DNA of 17,451 nt. Source: Rhizobiales bacterium CCH10-E5. Its GTDB lineage: Bacteria; Pseudomonadota; Alphaproteobacteria; Rhizobiales; Beijerinckiaceae. Position 1 is the first letter of the stretch. Each line of letters opens with the position of its first letter. A program made the position numbers and the translations under genes. Below the pieces are notes generated by a model. That model searched no databases, was not told where the DNA came from, and saw only the letters and a list, made by a program, of their open reading frames with translations. Below, piece by piece: positions 1 through 7,466 of this stretch. Location: positions 1 through 17,451 of the forward strand of contig LSIG01000127.1 of assembly GCA_001556125.1 (NCBI GenBank), given 5' to 3'.

Positions 1-18
1 GGTTCTTATCCGCCGCAT
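1..18 (-). CDS. Possible start of a ParE-type toxin, cut by the window edge
   Basis: Downstream of the ParD-like gene only one minus-strand frame stays open to the window edge. Its first ATG (18-16) gives M-R-R-I-R-T. A basic, short N-terminus of this kind would suit a ParE/RelE-fold toxin, and parD genes are normally followed by parE. The visible part is only six codons, so identity rests on context alone. The 32-nt gap after parD is larger than the overlap usual for parDE pairs, which counts against the call. The antitoxin could also be an orphan. Confidence 0.25.
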
Positions 19-50
19 CGCGCGAGCGTCATGAGTTCCGGGACGGACTC

Positions 51-329
51 TTAGTCACGGGCCCCGGCAGCTTTACGCCTGATCCGCCCCAGCAACTCGT
101 CCGCCGTCATCACGACCGGCTCCCCGCTCGCGAGCCCTTCCTCATAGGCCTGCTTCAGCCGCGCCATTTCCAGCGCGCGGATCTCCTCGCGCTGCTCCCA
201 GAGGCGGAGCGCGTCGCGCACCACCTCGCTGTTGGAGGCATAGGCGCCGCTCTCGACAGCCTGACTCAGCCGCGCCAACTGCTTGGGCGAGAGCGAAATG
301 GTGAGGGGGCGCATCGCATCGTTCTTCAT
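51..329 (-). CDS. ParD-like ribbon-helix-helix antitoxin
   Basis: A 92-aa protein with a ribbon-helix-helix N-terminus: a short beta strand (LTISL, residues 9-13), then helices including the SNSEVVRDALRLWE segment (about 32-45), the hallmark of ParD/CopG antitoxins. The acidic, helical C-terminal half would be the toxin-binding tail. Such proteins dimerise, repress their own promoter and neutralise a ParE toxin that in many cases poisons DNA gyrase. The start at 329 has a modest AGG eight bases upstream. A second ATG at 314 (protein MRPLTISL...) is also possible and would give 87 aa. The gene lies 59 nt downstream of the acyl-CoA synthetase on the same strand. A tandem 8-bp repeat just upstream (347-364) is a plausible autoregulatory operator. 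The toxin partner is not visible with certainty. Confidence 0.82.
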   Translation of the reverse strand: MKNDAMRPLTISLSPKQLARLSQAVESGAYASNSEVVRDALRLWEQREEIRALEMARLKQAYEEGLASGEPVVMTADELLGRIRRKAAGARD

Positions 330-346
330 GCCCGCAGCCTAACCCG

Positions 347-364
347 CCTCACAATTCCTCACAA
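347..364. promoter_or_regulatory. Tandem 8-bp repeat, candidate ParD operator
   Basis: The minus strand carries TTGTGAGG twice, separated by AA (plus strand CCTCACAA at 347-354 and 357-364). The repeat period is 10 bp, one helical turn, and it ends 18 bp before the parD start. Ribbon-helix-helix repressors commonly bind short repeats on one face of the helix, so this is a reasonable operator for autorepression. Only the repeat and its position are seen; binding is inferred. Confidence 0.45.
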
Positions 365-388
365 GAACGCATCAGCGCCCCCGCCGCC

Positions 389-2299
389 CTAGCCCAGCCC
401 CTTCGCCTTAAGCGCCTGCCCGATCTCGTCCAGCACCGCCGGGTCCTCGATCGTCGCCGGCATGGCGTAGTCCTCGCCATCGGCGATCTTCTTCATCGTC
501 GCGCGCAGGATCTTGCCGGAGCGCGTCTTGGGCAGCCGCCCGACCGTCAGCGCCAGCCGAAAGGCGGCGACGGGGCCGATCTTCTCGCGCACCAGCGCCA
601 CCAACTCGCGCTCGACCGCATCCGGACTCTGGGTGATGCCGGATTTGAGCACGACGAAGCCGCAGGGCTGCTCGCCCTTGAGCGCGTCGCGGATGCCGAC
701 GACGGCGCATTCCGCCACCGCCGGATGCGAGGCCAGCACCTCCTCCATGCCGCCCGTCGAGAGGCGGTGGCCGGCGACATTGATGATGTCGTCGGTGCGC
801 CCCATGATGAAGACATAGCCATCGGCGTCGATGAAGCCGGCATCCGAGGTGTTGTAGTAACCCGGATAAGCCGCGAGATAGGATTCGACGAAGCGCTCCT
901 CGGCCTGCCACAGGGTCGGCAGAGCGCAGGGCGGCAGCGGCAGCTTGATAACGATCGCGCCCATCGTGCCGGGAGGCACCGGCCGCCCGCCCTCGTCGAC
1001 GCATTGCACGTCGTAGCCCGGCATCGGTACCGTCGGGGAGCCCGGCTTGACCGGGAGCAACTCGAGGCCGATCGGGTTGCCGACGATCGGCGAGCCGGTC
1101 TCGGTCTGCCACCAATGGTCGATGACCGGCACCTTCAGGATGTCCTGTGCCCAGACCAGCGTGTCGGGGTCGGCCCGCTCGCCCGCCAGGAACAGCGCCC
1201 GGAAATGCGACAGGTCATAGGCCGGCAGCAGCCTGGCCTCCGGGTCTTCCTTGCGGATGGCGCGGAAGGCGGTCGGTGCGGTGAACAGCACGACCGCATT
1301 GTGCTCGGCGATCAGCCGCCAGAAGGCCCCCGCATCGGGCGTGCCCACCGGCTTGCCCTCGTAGAGCACCGAAGTCGCGCCCTGGATCAGCGGCGCATAG
1401 ACGATGTAGCTGTGGCCGACGACCCAGCCGACATCGGAGGCCGTGATCATCACCTCGCCCGGCTTCACGCCGTAGAGATTGTCCATGGTCCACTTCAGCG
1501 CGACCATGTGGCCGCCATTGTCGCGCACCACGCCCTTGGGCTTCCCCGTCGTGCCGGAGGTGTAGAGGATGTAGAGCGGGTCGGTCGCCGCGACGGGGAC
1601 GCACTCCGCCCGTCGCCCCTGCGCCTTGGCGGCCGCGACAAGCATGCGCCAGTTCTTGTCGCGGGTGGCGTGCATCGAGGCCTCCACCTGCGGCCGCTGC
1701 AGGATCAGGCAGGTCTGCGGCTTGTGCGCGGACAGGTCGATCGCCTGGTCGAGCAGCGGCTTGTATTCGACCACGCGGCTGGGCTCGATGCCGCAGGTCG
1801 CGGCCAGGATCACGCGCGGCTTGGCATCCTCGATGCGTGTCGCCAGCTCCTTCGCCGCGAAGCCGCCGAAGACGACCGAATGCACCGCGCCGATACGGGC
1901 GCAGGCCAGCATGGCGAAGGCCGCTTCCGGCACCATCGGCATGTAGAGGACGACGCGATCGCCCTTGCCGACGCCGAGATCCTGCAGCACGGCCGCGAGC
2001 GCCCCGACCTCGTCGAGCATCTGCGCATAGCTGAAGACCGCCTTGGTGCCCGTGACCGGGCTGTCATGGATCAGCGCCGGCTGCTCGCCGCGCCCGTCGC
2101 GCACATGCCGGTCGAGCGCGTTGAAGCAGGTGTTGCAGGTCGCGTCCGGGAACCAGCGCCCATAGGCGCCCTGCGAAGCGTCGAAGATGCGCTGCGGCGG
2201 CGAGATCCAGTCGATCGCCAGGGCTGCCTCCGCCCAGAACCCCTCCGGATCGGCCTGCCAGCGCCGATAGATCTCGCCATAGCGGCCCGTCTCCGTCAT
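389..2299 (-). CDS. prpE: Propionyl-CoA / acetyl-CoA synthetase (AMP-forming, PrpE-like)
   Basis: This 636-aa enzyme activates a short-chain acid, probably propionate and possibly acetate, to its CoA thioester through an acyl-adenylate. An ACAS N-terminal region (about 6-60, with GRWFPDATCNTCFNALDRH) is followed by the AMP-binding core: YTSGTTGKPKG phosphate loop (246-256), WWQTETG (396-402), TSDAGF (484-489) and GRTDDIINVAGHR (500-512). The C-terminal lid has the catalytic lysine K596 in KTRSGK, the residue that protein acylation switches off in this family. The start at 2299 follows a strong GGGGAGGG (2304-2311). An upstream ATG at 2374 would add 25 residues unlike the family. The CNTC/ALDRH N-terminus and the spacing favour the PrpE/ACSS3 group over AcsA, but substrate is not proven by sequence. 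It is divergent from the TauE-type permease and not in a prp operon. Confidence 0.9.
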   Translation of the reverse strand: MTETGRYGEIYRRWQADPEGFWAEAALAIDWISPPQRIFDASQGAYGRWFPDATCNTCFNALDRHVRDGRGEQPALIHDSPVTGTKAVFSYAQMLDEVGALAAVLQDLGVGKGDRVVLYMPMVPEAAFAMLACARIGAVHSVVFGGFAAKELATRIEDAKPRVILAATCGIEPSRVVEYKPLLDQAIDLSAHKPQTCLILQRPQVEASMHATRDKNWRMLVAAAKAQGRRAECVPVAATDPLYILYTSGTTGKPKGVVRDNGGHMVALKWTMDNLYGVKPGEVMITASDVGWVVGHSYIVYAPLIQGATSVLYEGKPVGTPDAGAFWRLIAEHNAVVLFTAPTAFRAIRKEDPEARLLPAYDLSHFRALFLAGERADPDTLVWAQDILKVPVIDHWWQTETGSPIVGNPIGLELLPVKPGSPTVPMPGYDVQCVDEGGRPVPPGTMGAIVIKLPLPPCALPTLWQAEERFVESYLAAYPGYYNTSDAGFIDADGYVFIMGRTDDIINVAGHRLSTGGMEEVLASHPAVAECAVVGIRDALKGEQPCGFVVLKSGITQSPDAVERELVALVREKIGPVAAFRLALTVGRLPKTRSGKILRATMKKIADGEDYAMPATIEDPAVLDEIGQALKAKGLG

Positions 2300-2303
2300 G
2301 GCA

Positions 2304-2311
2304 CCCTCCCC
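2304..2311 (-). promoter_or_regulatory. Ribosome binding site deciding the prpE start
   Basis: GGGGAGGG on the minus strand lies four bases upstream of the ATG at 2299. No comparable motif precedes the longer ATG at 2374, so translation most likely begins at 2299. Confidence 0.6.
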
Positions 2312-2472
2312 TCGTTCTTGTTCTCGCCATCCCTTTCCAGAGGCATGGCCCGGCGTCGAGAGCGACTTTCGCACATGGCGCCCCCGCGCCCTTGATCTTC
2401 TAACGCGGCGCGGGAGATGCCACGGTTGATCTGGCGCAACGGCCGCCCTTAGCCTTTCGGACCTCCCACGCG

Positions 2473-3234
2473 ATGCTGCTCGACCCTGCCTTCTTCGCCG
2501 CCATGGTGCCGGCGGTCATTCTCATGGGGCTTTCCAAGGGTGGTTTCTCGGGGCTCGGCCTGCTCTCGCTGCCGCTGATGGCGCAGGTCGTCTCGCCGGT
2601 GACGGCGGCCGCGATCATGCTGCCGGTGCTGATGTCGCAGGATGTCGTGACTGTCTGGTCCTACCGCCGCGATTTCGACCGGCGCACGCTGGCGACGCTG
2701 CTGCCAGGCGCCGCACTCGGCATCTTCGCGGGCTATCTGCTGGCGGCGCGCGTCGCCGACGGCGCCGTGGTCCTGGCGATCGGCCTGATCTCGGTCGTCT
2801 TCGCGCTGCGCAACCTCGTCTCCGGTGGCAAGACGGAACTGCCGCCGGCACGGTCGAACTACCCGCAGGGCACGTTCTGGGGCGCGCTCTCAGGGTTTAC
2901 CAGCATGATCGCCCATGCCGGCGGGCCGCCCTACCAGATCTACACCATGCCGCTGCGGCTGCCGCCGGCCGTCTTCGTCGGGACGGGTGCGATCTTCTTC
3001 GCGCTGATCAACATCATCAAGGTCTTCCCCTATATCGCGCTCGGCCAGTTCACGACCGCCAACCTCACCGCCTCGCTGGCGCTGCTGCCGGTCGCCATCG
3101 TCTCGACGGTTGCCGGCGTCTGGCTGGTCCGGAAGGTCCCGGTGAAGCGCTTCTACCGGATCATCTACGGCCTGCTCCTGCTGGTCGGGCTGAAGCTGAC
3201 CTATGACGGGCTGAAGGGTCTGCACTGGCTCTGA
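2473..3234 (+). CDS. TauE/SafE-family (sulfite exporter-like) membrane permease
   Basis: A 253-aa integral membrane protein of the TauE/SafE family (formerly DUF81), whose characterised members move sulfite, sulfoacetate or other small organic anions. It has the two half-domains expected: the first has the signature LMGLSKGGFSGLG (about 17-29), the second the related SMIAHAGGPPYQIYTMP (about 144-160). I count about seven to eight hydrophobic segments, including residues 40-56, 74-92, 97-114, 170-190, 198-219 and 228-245. Length is usual for the family. The ATG at 2473 lacks a clear Shine-Dalgarno, and the open frame offers no obviously better start. The gene is divergent from prpE and 95 nt upstream of another acyl-CoA synthetase in the same direction. 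That suggests, but does not show, uptake or export of a carboxylate or sulfonate. The transported compound is unknown. Confidence 0.88.
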   Translation: MLLDPAFFAAMVPAVILMGLSKGGFSGLGLLSLPLMAQVVSPVTAAAIMLPVLMSQDVVTVWSYRRDFDRRTLATLLPGAALGIFAGYLLAARVADGAVVLAIGLISVVFALRNLVSGGKTELPPARSNYPQGTFWGALSGFTSMIAHAGGPPYQIYTMPLRLPPAVFVGTGAIFFALINIIKVFPYIALGQFTTANLTASLALLPVAIVSTVAGVWLVRKVPVKRFYRIIYGLLLLVGLKLTYDGLKGLHWL

Positions 3235-3329
3235 CGCGAGATGCCCCTGCCCCCTTGCGCCCTATCGGACAAAGGGATGGATTACGGTGAAGGCCCGCAG
3301 AGGCTAAGCCGACCGGGAGGGGACACCGC

Positions 3330-4955
3330 ATGACGACATCCGCCTACGACACCGATCTCGACCGCAACCCGGCCAACCACCAGCCGCTCTCGCCGCTGCC
3401 CTTCCTCGAGCGTGCCGCGAGCGTTTATCCGGACCATATCGCGATCATTCACGGCCCCATGCGCCGCAGCTATGCTGACTTCTACGCCCGCGCGCTCCGC
3501 CTCGCCTCGGCGCTCGCCCGCCACGGCATCGGCAAGAACGACACCGTCGCCGCCATGCTGCCCAACACCCCGGCCATGCTCGAATGCCATTACGGCGTGC
3601 CGATGTGCGGCGCCGTGCTCAACACGCTCAATACCCGCCTCGACGCGGCGATCATCGCGTTTTCGCTCGACCATGGCGAGGCCAAGGTCCTGATCACCGA
3701 CCGGGAGTTCTCGAAGACGATCAAGGAGGCGCTGGCGCTGTGCAAGGCGAAGCCCCTCGTCATCGACTATGACGACCCCGTCTATGACGGGCCCGGCGAG
3801 CGGCTCGGTAGCCTCGAATATGAAGAGTTCGTCGCCGCCGGCGATCCCGATTACGCCTGGGTCATGCCCACTGACGAGTGGGATGCGATCGCGCTGAACT
3901 ACACCTCCGGCACCACCGGTGATCCCAAGGGCGTGGTCTATCACCACCGCGGCGCCAATCTGCTGGCGACCTCGAACATCCTCACCGGGCAGATGGGCCG
4001 GCATCCGGTCTATCTCTGGACGCTGCCGATGTTCCACTGCAACGGCTGGTGCTTCCCCTGGTCGATCTCGCTCGTCGCCGGCACCCATGTCTGCCTGCGA
4101 CAGGTGCGCGCGAAGGCGATGTATGACGCGCTCGCCGACCATGGCGTGACGCATCTCTGCGGCGCGCCGATCGTGATGTCGGCCCTGCTCAACGCGCCCG
4201 CCGAGGAGCGCCGCGATTTTCCCCAGACGGTGTCCTTCTTCACCGCCGCCCCGCCGCCGGAGGCCGTGCTCGCCGGCATGAAACAGGCCGGCTTCGAGGT
4301 GACGCATCTCTACGGGCTCACCGAGTGCTACGGCCCCGCCGTGGTCAACGACTGGAACCGTGACTGGGACGCCCTGCCGGCCCCCGAGCAGGCCGTGCTG
4401 AAGGCGCGCCAGGGCGTACGCTACCCAGCGCTGGAAGGGCTCGACGTGCTCGATCCCGAGACGATGCAGCCCGTCCCGCGCGACGGCGCCACCCTCGGCG
4501 AGGTCATGATGCGCGGCAATGTCGTGATGAAGGGCTACCTCAAGAACGCGAAATCCACGCAGGCCGCCTTCGCCGGCGGCTGGTTCCACACCGGCGATCT
4601 CGGCGTGCGTCATCCGGACGGCTACATCCAGCTGAAGGACCGCTCCAAGGACATCATCATCTCCGGCGGCGAAAACATCTCCTCGATCGAGGTCGAGGAC
4701 GCGCTCTACAAGCACCCCGCGATCCAGGCCGCCGCCGTCGTCGCGCGGCCCGACGAGAAATGGGGCGAAACGCCTTGCGCCTTCGTCGAGCTGAAGCCCG
4801 GCCGGACGGCGACCGAGGCCGAGATCGTGGCCTGGTGCCGCCAGCACCTCGCCGCCTTCAAATGCCCGAAGACCGTGATTTTCACCGAGGTCCCCAAGAC
4901 CTCGACTGGCAAGATCCAGAAGTTCAGGCTGCGCGAGATGGCCAAGGCGCTGTAA
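3330..4955 (+). CDS. AMP-dependent acyl-CoA synthetase
   Basis: A 541-aa acid-CoA ligase of the ANL superfamily. Motifs in order are YTSGTTGDPKG (191-201), the P-F-HCNGW region (233-240), LYGLTE (327-332), WFHTGDLG (418-425), KDRSKDIIISGGENIS (437-452) and the lid lysine K528 in VPKTSTGKIQKFR. The FHCNGW motif and overall layout match the cluster of fatty-acid/aryl-CoA ligases related to plant acyl-activating enzymes and bacterial medium-chain or DmdB-like ligases. The exact substrate cannot be read from the sequence. The start at 3330 has a strong GGGAGGGG seven bases upstream. It follows the TauE-type gene by 95 nt with no visible terminator, so co-transcription is possible. Its stop is 6 nt from the convergent opgG-like stop. 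Confidence 0.9.
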   Translation: MTTSAYDTDLDRNPANHQPLSPLPFLERAASVYPDHIAIIHGPMRRSYADFYARALRLASALARHGIGKNDTVAAMLPNTPAMLECHYGVPMCGAVLNTLNTRLDAAIIAFSLDHGEAKVLITDREFSKTIKEALALCKAKPLVIDYDDPVYDGPGERLGSLEYEEFVAAGDPDYAWVMPTDEWDAIALNYTSGTTGDPKGVVYHHRGANLLATSNILTGQMGRHPVYLWTLPMFHCNGWCFPWSISLVAGTHVCLRQVRAKAMYDALADHGVTHLCGAPIVMSALLNAPAEERRDFPQTVSFFTAAPPPEAVLAGMKQAGFEVTHLYGLTECYGPAVVNDWNRDWDALPAPEQAVLKARQGVRYPALEGLDVLDPETMQPVPRDGATLGEVMMRGNVVMKGYLKNAKSTQAAFAGGWFHTGDLGVRHPDGYIQLKDRSKDIIISGGENISSIEVEDALYKHPAIQAAAVVARPDEKWGETPCAFVELKPGRTATEAEIVAWCRQHLAAFKCPKTVIFTEVPKTSTGKIQKFRLREMAKAL

Positions 4956-4974
4956 CCGCCGTCACTCCTTGGCC
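4940..4974. terminator. Inverted repeat spanning two convergent stop codons
   Basis: GGCCAAGG (4940-4947) and CCTTGGCC (4967-4974) form a perfect 8-bp inverted repeat with a 19-nt loop that contains both stop codons (TAA 4953-4955; TGA on the minus strand 4964-4962). It lacks a T-tract on either side, so it would be a weak bidirectional or Rho-assisted end at best. Part of the symmetry arises because both proteins have an Ala-Lys near the C-terminus. Confidence 0.3.
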
Positions 4975-6581
4975 GGAGAGGGCGCGGCAGGCGCTGGCGG
5001 TGGCGCGGCCGGCGTGGGAGCCGGCGCCGTCCATGTGCTGATCCAGGTTTCAGACAGGGTCCGCCCACGGGCTTTCAGAAAGAGCCGCAGTTCCGCCGTC
5101 TGCCCGTCCGGGAGGCTGGCGTCGATAATGCAGCGGAAGCCACCGGCCGCCGGATTGGGCTGCAGGATACGCGTGCCGATCGAGCCCGCCGTCACCGAAG
5201 CCTCGAGTTCGACACGGTCCGGGTCGGCGAGATAATAGCCGAGATCGCCCCCGGCGAAGTCGACGATGAAGCGCTTGGTGCCCTGGCCGGCGACATGCCC
5301 GTCCTCGATATCCGACCCTGCGAAACTGTGCCGCGTCTGTGCGTAAGGGTGCAGCGCGTCCGTCGTCGACAGGGCGGTGATGCGATAGCGGAACTCGGAC
5401 GGCTCGCCGGTCGGAAGCGGCGTGTTCGGCGTCCAGCAGGCGCCGATATTGTCGAAAGCCTCATTGTCGGTCGGGATCTCGATCAGCTCGACACGCCCCT
5501 CGCCCCACTCGCTCTGCGGCTCGACCCAGTAACCCGGCCGGGCATGGTAATGCGCCTCGAGATCCTGATAGTTCCCGAAATCGCGGTCGCGCTGCATCAG
5601 GCCGAAGCCCTTGGGATTGGTGCCTGCGAAGCTCGATATGCGCAGCGCCTTCGGATTGCGCAGCGGCCGCCAGATCCATTCGCCGCTGCCGGCCTGCATC
5701 ATCAGCCCGTCCGAATCGTGGATTTCGGGGCGGAAATCGCTGCGCTGGGCGAGATCGCCTTCGCCGGCCTGGAACATCGAGGTCAGCGGCGCGATGCCGA
5801 TGCGCTCGATCGCCTTGCGCGGAATGATGGTCGCTGTGACGTCGACATGCGTCGTCGCGCCGGGCCGGACGACATAGCGATAGGCGCCTGCCGCCGAGGG
5901 CGAATCGAGCAGCGCGTAGATCGTGAGCTCCGTCGAATCGCGCGAGGGCTCCTCCAGCCACAGCGCCCGCATGAAGGGAAACTCCTCCGGCTGGGCGCCG
6001 CCGATGTCGATCGCCAGCGAGCGCGCCGAGAGCCCGTAATGGTGGCCGCGCCCGATCAGCCGGAAATAGCTGGCGCCGAGGAAGGAAATGACCTCGTCCT
6101 GCACCCGCGGATCGTTGAGATTCGTCGTGACCGCAAAGCCCGCGAAGCCGAGCGATGGCGAGAGCCCCTTCGGCACGGGCACCTTGCCGTATTCAAACAG
6201 CGAGGTGGTGAAGGGGATCGGCATGGCCACGCCGTTGGAGACGGTATGAAGTTGCACCGGCTTGTCGTGCAGGAAGCCGAGATGGAAGGGCAGCAGCCGG
6301 AAATCCGAGCCGCCCTCGCGCCAGAAAGCCTTGTCGCGACGGAAACGGATCTCCCGATAGCTGTCATAGGTCAGCCGCGCGAGTTCGGCGGGGATCGTCG
6401 CCGCGTCCGCGTCGAAGGGCCGCTCGCCCAGCTGGCGCGCCCGCGCCACCACATCGTCGTAGCCGAAGCTCTTCTGCGGCCCCGGCGCCGGCGCCTGAGC
6501 GCCCGCCGGCAGCGCGACGAAGGCGCTGGCGGAGGCCAGCAGCCCCAGCAAAGACCGCCGCGAGGGCCGACCGCACCCCAT
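4962..6581 (-). CDS. Periplasmic glucan biosynthesis protein, OpgG/OpgD (MdoG) family
   Basis: A 539-aa secreted protein involved in making or trimming osmoregulated periplasmic glucans. The N-terminus has a twin-arginine-like signal (SRRSLLG at 7-13), a hydrophobic stretch to about 27 and an AQA cleavage site near 28-30. The mature part has the MdoG domain from about residue 37 to 517, with conserved-looking blocks SYFRLIGRGHHYGLSARSLA (171-190), EIHDSDGL (286-293), NYQDLEAHYHARPGYWVEP (337-355) and EIPTDNEAFDNI (368-379). The last 20 residues are a proline/alanine-rich tail. I chose the ATG at 6581 (GAGGA ten bases upstream) because it places the signal peptide at the N-terminus; an ATG at 6632 would add 17 residues. 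No opgH glucosyltransferase is nearby. OpgG and OpgD cannot be told apart with confidence; the Tat-like signal leans to OpgD. Confidence 0.9.
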   Translation of the reverse strand: MGCGRPSRRSLLGLLASASAFVALPAGAQAPAPGPQKSFGYDDVVARARQLGERPFDADAATIPAELARLTYDSYREIRFRRDKAFWREGGSDFRLLPFHLGFLHDKPVQLHTVSNGVAMPIPFTTSLFEYGKVPVPKGLSPSLGFAGFAVTTNLNDPRVQDEVISFLGASYFRLIGRGHHYGLSARSLAIDIGGAQPEEFPFMRALWLEEPSRDSTELTIYALLDSPSAAGAYRYVVRPGATTHVDVTATIIPRKAIERIGIAPLTSMFQAGEGDLAQRSDFRPEIHDSDGLMMQAGSGEWIWRPLRNPKALRISSFAGTNPKGFGLMQRDRDFGNYQDLEAHYHARPGYWVEPQSEWGEGRVELIEIPTDNEAFDNIGACWTPNTPLPTGEPSEFRYRITALSTTDALHPYAQTRHSFAGSDIEDGHVAGQGTKRFIVDFAGGDLGYYLADPDRVELEASVTAGSIGTRILQPNPAAGGFRCIIDASLPDGQTAELRLFLKARGRTLSETWISTWTAPAPTPAAPPPAPAAPSPAKE

Positions 6582-6718
6582 GAGAGCCGCATCCTCGCAC
6601 GCATGGGCGCGTCCATGGGGGTCAAGCCGCATTTTACTGTCCGTCCTGCTGATGGTGCAGCCCCAACAGGAACGGGAGGCGGAAGTTCCGGCTCATCCGG
6701 ACCGGCGATCCCGGCATG

Positions 6719-6744
6719 AAAAAACCGGCCCCTTTCGGGGCCGG
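6719..6744 (-). terminator. Intrinsic terminator of the minus-strand DUF465 gene
   Basis: Read on the minus strand, CCGGCCCC-GAAA-GGGGCCGG forms an 8-bp all-GC stem with a GNRA-type tetraloop, followed directly by six T residues. It lies 42 nt after the stop of the DUF465 gene at 6786-6974 and is the clearest terminator on this strand. Confidence 0.85.
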
Positions 6745-6785
6745 CCGGAAACACGCGACGCAACTTCGGCCCGGAGGGCCGGCGC

Positions 6786-6974
6786 TCAATGGAGCGTTCG
6801 GTCCGGCATGGTCTGCCGCACCCGCTCGATCTCCTCCTTCAGCAGCAGCTTCTTTCGCTTCAGCTCGACCACGGTCAGACCGTCGGAGGAGGGGCGGGCC
6901 ACGGCCTGGGCGATGGCTTCCTCGAGCTGACGATGCTTGCGTTCGAGTTCGACGAGATGGGTCTGCAGCGACAT
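6786..6974 (-). CDS. YdcH/DUF465-family small coiled-coil protein
   Basis: A 62-aa, highly charged, helical protein. The arrangement is typical of DUF465 (YdcH family): an N-terminal helix (SLQTHLVELERKHRQLEEAI, 2-21), a short turn, and a basic second helix (VELKRKKLLLKEEIERVR, 36-53) with the conserved LKRKKLLLKEEI core. The two helices likely pair as a hairpin. The biochemical function of the family is unknown. The start at 6974 has a perfect AGGAGG six bases upstream, implying strong translation. It is a single-gene unit with its own intrinsic terminator, and is divergent from a paralogue at 7207. Confidence 0.87.
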   Translation of the reverse strand: MSLQTHLVELERKHRQLEEAIAQAVARPSSDGLTVVELKRKKLLLKEEIERVRQTMPDRTLH

Positions 6975-7206
6975 CTGGATCCTCCTGATGAGCGGTTGAC
7001 GGGATCAGTGTGACATAGAGCCGGCTTCACGTCTGCGGCGGTTTCGCGCGGGACCGCATGACATTCTGTGATCGTCACCAGAAGATTGACGTAACGGCAT
7101 GAATGCCTTCGGCTCCGGCTAGGCCGCTCATCCCCGCTCTTGCGGGGCGCCCGGCGTCTGACCATAGTCGCCGCCAATCGCGGCGATGATGGGACGGCGG
7201 CACTCC

Positions 7207-7425
7207 ATGGGATTCGAGCTCAGCGCTGACGAGATCGAGGCCTTCACCACGGAACTGGCGCGGCTGCGCGAGGAACATCGCGACCTCGACAGCGCCATCG
7301 ACGCGCTGGAGCGCGTCGGCGCCATCAACCAAGTCCAGGTCCAGCGGCTGAAGAAGCGTAAGCTCTACCTCAAGGACCGGATCTCGCAGATCGAAGACGC
7401 GCTGACGCCGGACATCATCGCCTGA
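7207..7425 (+). CDS. Second YdcH/DUF465-family protein
   Basis: A 72-aa paralogue of the divergent neighbour. Helix one (ADEIEAFTTELARLREEHRDLDSAIDAL, about 7-34) and the basic helix two with LKKRKLYLKDRISQIEDAL (about 48-66) match the DUF465 pattern LK-x-KKL-x-LKDxI. It is acidic at the start and basic in helix two, with no signal or membrane segment. I prefer the ATG at 7207 (GGCGG six to ten bases upstream). ATGs at 7186 and 7189 would add up to seven residues and lack a ribosome site. Function is unknown. It ends 192 nt before the oxidase IV-like gene. Confidence 0.82.
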   Translation: MGFELSADEIEAFTTELARLREEHRDLDSAIDALERVGAINQVQVQRLKKRKLYLKDRISQIEDALTPDIIA

Positions 7426-7466
7426 AGGACCGAGCTTCCCGCAACGACAGATGGATTTTTTGCAAT

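Noticed and set aside
725..2395. 556-codon open frame on the plus strand antisense to prpE
   Set aside because: Its protein is an Arg/His/Asp/Gly-rich string without domain logic, as expected opposite a GC-rich gene; prpE on the minus strand has full family motifs.
3282..4847. 521-codon minus-strand frame opposite the acyl-CoA synthetase
   Set aside because: Same low-information His/Arg/Glu/Gly composition; shadow of the real gene.
5295..6719. 474-codon plus-strand frame opposite the opgG-like gene
   Set aside because: Arg/Ala/Glu-rich shadow with no motif and no ribosome site.
6990..7100. TTGACG hexamers near 6995 and 7086 as -35 boxes for the DUF465 genes
   Set aside because: No credible -10 hexamer at 16-18 bp spacing; too weak to list.
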